Position numbers and translations under genes: made by a program
Part shown: in pieces, positions 5,132 to 7,077 of the stretch
How the letters are laid out: each line of letters opens with the position of its first letter
How positions within the stretch are numbered: the stretch's first letter is position 1
The notes under the pieces: model-generated
Seen by the model: the letters and a program-made list of their open reading frames with translations, nothing else
Databases searched by the model: none
Told to the model about the DNA's origin: nothing
Source: Acidimicrobiia bacterium
Lineage (GTDB): Bacteria; Actinomycetota; Acidimicrobiia; Acidimicrobiales; Ilumatobacteraceae
Assembly (NCBI GenBank): GCA_030425785.1
Contig: JAUHYJ010000186.1
Coordinates: forward strand, 1 to 7,077
DNA length: 7,077 nt
Reading direction: 5' to 3'

Positions 5132-5629
5132 TCAGATGCCCTTCGCGTAGCGGCCGAGCTCGCGGCGCGTCTCGCGCTCGGCATCGCGGGCGGCGATCGC
5201 CTGGCGCTTGTCGGCCTTGGCGCGGCCCTTGCCGACCCCGAGCTCGACCTTCACCCGGCCGTCGCGGAAGTAGAGGCTCAGGGGCACGATCGACACCCGT
5301 TCCTGGTCGACGCGCGCCTTCAAGCGGGTGATCTCGTCACGGTGCAGCAGTAGCTTCCGCGACCGGTCCGGGTCGTGGGCGCCGAACCCGATCGCGAACG
5401 TGTAGGGCGCGACGTGGACACCCTCGAGCCACACCTCGCCGTCGCGGACCCGCGCGTAGGCGTCGGCCAGCTGCACCTGGGCGTCGCGCATCGACTTGAC
5501 CTCGCTGCCGAGCAGGACGATGCCCGCCTCGATCGTGTCGTCGATCGAGTAGTTACGGCGCGCGGCGCGGTTCGACGCGATCAGCTTCGTGCCCGCAGGG
5601 GCACCCTTGGGCGCCTTCTTCTTCGCCAT
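5132..5629 (-). CDS. smpB: SsrA-binding protein SmpB
   Basis: A 165-residue SmpB, the RNA-binding partner that delivers tmRNA (SsrA) to stalled ribosomes for trans-translation. Hallmarks run through the protein: NRAARRNYSIDDTIEAGIVL (20-39), LGSEVKSMRD (40-49), ADAYARVRDGEVWLEGVHVAPY (about 55-76), the DPDRSRKLLLH loop (86-96), VPLSLYF (115-121) and the basic KVELGVGKGRAKADKR (127-142). The C-terminal tail (REtRRELGRYAKGI region) is of the type that folds in the empty mRNA channel. The length is normal. ATG at 5629 starts the Lys-rich MAKKKAPKG lead. I see no good Shine-Dalgarno, so the message may be leaderless. It is the first gene of a minus-strand unit with the YpeA-like gene. The ssrA RNA gene, often nearby, is not within the window. 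Confidence 0.97.
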   Translation of the reverse strand: MAKKKAPKGAPAGTKLIASNRAARRNYSIDDTIEAGIVLLGSEVKSMRDAQVQLADAYARVRDGEVWLEGVHVAPYTFAIGFGAHDPDRSRKLLLHRDEITRLKARVDQERVSIVPLSLYFRDGRVKVELGVGKGRAKADKRQAIAARDAERETRRELGRYAKGI

Positions 5630-5639
5630 GAGGCCGTCG

Positions 5640-5645
5640 AGGCTA
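5640..5645 (-). promoter_or_regulatory. Weak candidate -10 box for smpB
   Basis: On the minus strand TAGCCT fits TANNNT and ends ten bases before the smpB ATG, so the transcript would be leaderless or nearly so. That agrees with the absence of a Shine-Dalgarno sequence. No -35 match is evident. Confidence 0.25.
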
Positions 5646-5663
5646 ACCCGACCGGCCCGATTC

Positions 5664-5686
5664 GCCCGCCGACGTTTGTCGCGGGC
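5664..5686. other. Bulged hairpin in the smpB/oxidoreductase divergent gap
   Basis: GCCCG, a bulged C, CGAC, a four-base GTTT loop, then GTCG and CGGGC form a 9-bp stem with one bulge. It lies between divergently transcribed genes, where a terminator is not expected, so it may be an operator, a leader structure or chance GC pairing. Confidence 0.25.
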
Positions 5687-5765
5687 CCGGTGCGGTTACC
5701 GATCTGGTGCGCCCCGCGTCCTGCCCGTCCTGGTCGGCCCGCGTCGGGTCGCCAGCCAGCAGAAC

Positions 5766-5769
5766 GGAG
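5766..5769 (+). promoter_or_regulatory. Ribosome binding site of the oxidoreductase gene
   Basis: GGAG lies five bases before the ATG at 5775 and supports that start, which precedes the conserved FAD-binding strand by about 24 residues. Confidence 0.65.
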
Positions 5770-5774
5770 CACAC

Positions 5775-7077
5775 ATGGGCAGCACCTCTGAATCGAACGA
5801 CGAACCGACCGGTGGGTCGACGGATGAACGAGCCGTCGAGACGGTCGACGTGGTCGTGATCGGTCTCGGCCCGGCGGGCGAGTCCGTCGGTGGCCAACTC
5901 GCCGAGGCCGGACTCGACGTCGTGGGCATCGACCGCGGGCTCGTCGGCGGCGAGTGTGCCTACTGGGGGTGTGTGCCCTCCAAGATGATGATCCGAGCCG
6001 CCGACCTGCTCGCCGAGGCGCGCCGCATCGATGGCATGTCCGGCACGGTCACGGTCGAGCCGGACTGGAGCCCGGTCGCAACGCGGCTGCGAGAGGTCGC
6101 CACCGACGACTGGGACGACACCGCTGCCGTGAAAGCCTTCGAGGAGCGGGGAGCGCGCTTCGTCCGTGGCGAGGGCCGACTGACCGGGCCGGACACGGTC
6201 GCCGTCGGCGATCGGGCCTTCCGGGCGCGCCGCGCCGTCGTGATCTCGACCGGGACCGTCGCCGTCGTGCCGCCGATCGACGGGCTCGACGGCACGCCCT
6301 ACTGGACGAACCGCGACGCGCTGGTCGTCGAGGAGCTGCCGAGCTCGCTGGTCGTGCTCGGCGGGGGAGCGGTCGGCGTCGAGCTCGCCCAGGTGTTCGC
6401 GCGGTTCGGTGTCGACGTCACGATCGTCGAGGCAGCGGACCGTCTCGTCCCGAGCGACGAGCCCGAAGCGGGCGAGGTACTCGCCGACGCGCTGGCCCGC
6501 GACGACATCGACGTCCGCACGGGCGTGACGGCCGAGCGGGTGAGTCACGCCACCGACGGGTTCACCCTGTCGCTGTCCGACGGTTCGTCGGTCACCGGCG
6601 AGCGCTTGCTGATCGCCGTGGGTCGCCGGACCGAACTCGACGCGCTCGGCATCGACGCCGTCGGGCTCGACCCCGACGCCGATGCCCTCGACGTCGACGA
6701 GCACCTGCGCGTCCGCGACGGCATCTGGGCGGTCGGCGATGTGACCGAACCAGGAGCGTTCACCCACGTCGGCACGTATCAGGCCGACATCGCGGTCGCC
6801 GACATCCTCGGGCGCGCCCACCGGCCGGCGGCGTACCACGCCGTGCCGCACGTGACCTTCACCGATCCCGAGATCGGCATGGTCGGCATGACCGAGCAGC
6901 AGGCCCGCGACGCCGGCATCGACGTCGCCGTGGCGGTCAAGCCGGTGCCCGACACCGCACGCGGTTGGATGCACGGGCCCGGCAACGACGGCGTCATCAA
7001 GCTCGTCGCCGATCGCGACGCCGGCTACCTGGTCGGCGCGACGTCGGCGGGACCGGTGGGCGGTGAGGTGCTCGGCC
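5775..7077 (+). CDS. Pyridine nucleotide-disulfide (dihydrolipoyl dehydrogenase-like) FAD oxidoreductase, 3' truncated
   Basis: 434 residues are visible and the frame is open at the window edge; family members are usually about 450-480 residues. The reading frame shows a hydrophilic lead (1-23), then the FAD dinucleotide-binding VVVIGLGPAGE (26-36). The redox-active pair C61 and C66 lies in GGECAYWGCVPSK (58-70), the NAD(P)-binding VVLGGGAVGVELA is at 193-205, and the second FAD contact WAVGDV is at 318-323. The start of the dimerisation domain, PHVTFTDPEIGMVGMTE, is at 358-374. The C-terminal His-Glu dyad of this family would lie beyond the edge and cannot be checked. The YWGC form of the cysteine loop resembles actinobacterial paralogues annotated simply as NAD(P)/FAD-dependent oxidoreductase, rather than the lipoamide dehydrogenase of 2-oxoacid complexes. 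The electron acceptor is unknown; no lipoyl-protein or mercury-resistance gene is adjacent. It diverges from smpB across 145 bases. Confidence 0.93.
   Translation, partial: MGSTSESNDEPTGGSTDERAVETVDVVVIGLGPAGESVGGQLAEAGLDVVGIDRGLVGGECAYWGCVPSKMMIRAADLLAEARRIDGMSGTVTVEPDWSPVATRLREVATDDWDDTAAVKAFEERGARFVRGEGRLTGPDTVAVGDRAFRARRAVVISTGTVAVVPPIDGLDGTPYWTNRDALVVEELPSSLVVLGGGAVGVELAQVFARFGVDVTIVEAADRLVPSDEPEAGEVLADALARDDIDVRTGVTAERVSHATDGFTLSLSDGSSVTGERLLIAVGRRTELDALGIDAVGLDPDADALDVDEHLRVRDGIWAVGDVTEPGAFTHVGTYQADIAVADILGRAHRPAAYHAVPHVTFTDPEIGMVGMTEQQARDAGIDVAVAVKPVPDTARGWMHGPGNDGVIKLVADRDAGYLVGATSAGPVGGEVLG

Noticed and set aside
4388..5353. A 321-codon + strand frame opposite smpB and the YpeA-like gene
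   Set aside because: It is antisense to two well-recognised genes and its product has no recognisable motifs.
5643..6974. A 443-codon open frame on the minus strand opposite the oxidoreductase
   Set aside because: It is a high-GC shadow. The + strand frame carries all ordered FAD, NAD and disulfide motifs, while the minus-strand product is low-complexity, rich in Asp, Gly, Arg and Val, and shows no family features.
5954..7066. A 370-codon + strand frame inside the oxidoreductase gene
   Set aside because: It is out of frame with the conserved protein and almost entirely Arg, Gly and Ala, typical of a shifted frame in high-GC DNA.

Overview
This is a very GC-rich window with dense coding, short gaps, many GTG starts and proteins rich in Asp, Val, Ala and Arg. 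That style suggests a high-GC actinomycete, probably an acidimicrobial (Ilumatobacter-like) chromosome. This taxonomic guess rests on composition and protein style only. I see no rRNA, tRNA, CRISPR array, insertion sequence, integrase or phage gene, so it reads as ordinary core and metabolic chromosome.

Layout. At the left edge lie what may be the last codons of an unknown + strand gene, then a + strand GNAT acetyltransferase (74-658). It converges on a two-gene minus-strand operon, transcribed right to left: a metal-dependent amidohydrolase (2375-1497), then a fumarylacetoacetate hydrolase-family enzyme (1486-662). The two converging stop codons sit inside one perfect small palindrome. Across a short divergent gap, a + strand pair follows: a TauE/SafE (TSUP) membrane transporter (2459-3214) and a PaaI-type hotdog thioesterase (3262-3726). 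Hydrolase, FAH enzyme, organic-anion transporter and CoA thioesterase together look like a small catabolic module for an aromatic or other organic acid. The substrate cannot be read from the sequence.

Next is a minus-strand block transcribed right to left: smpB (5629-5132, the tmRNA partner of trans-translation), a YpeA-like GNAT acetyltransferase 3 bases after it (5128-4682), a strong 12-bp hairpin in the gap, then an unrecognised protein (4597-3749). The last has a basic, helical, HTH-like N-terminus, one hydrophobic segment, and an acidic, Pro-rich tail ending in three copies of a repeat built around DD-G-x-x-VAVG-x-PP. Divergent from smpB, a pyridine nucleotide-disulfide oxidoreductase (5775 onward) runs off the right edge.

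The best candidate for something undescribed is the repeat-tailed membrane protein at 3749-4597. The remaining genes belong to known families, and the other findings are regulatory structures or contextual hypotheses.
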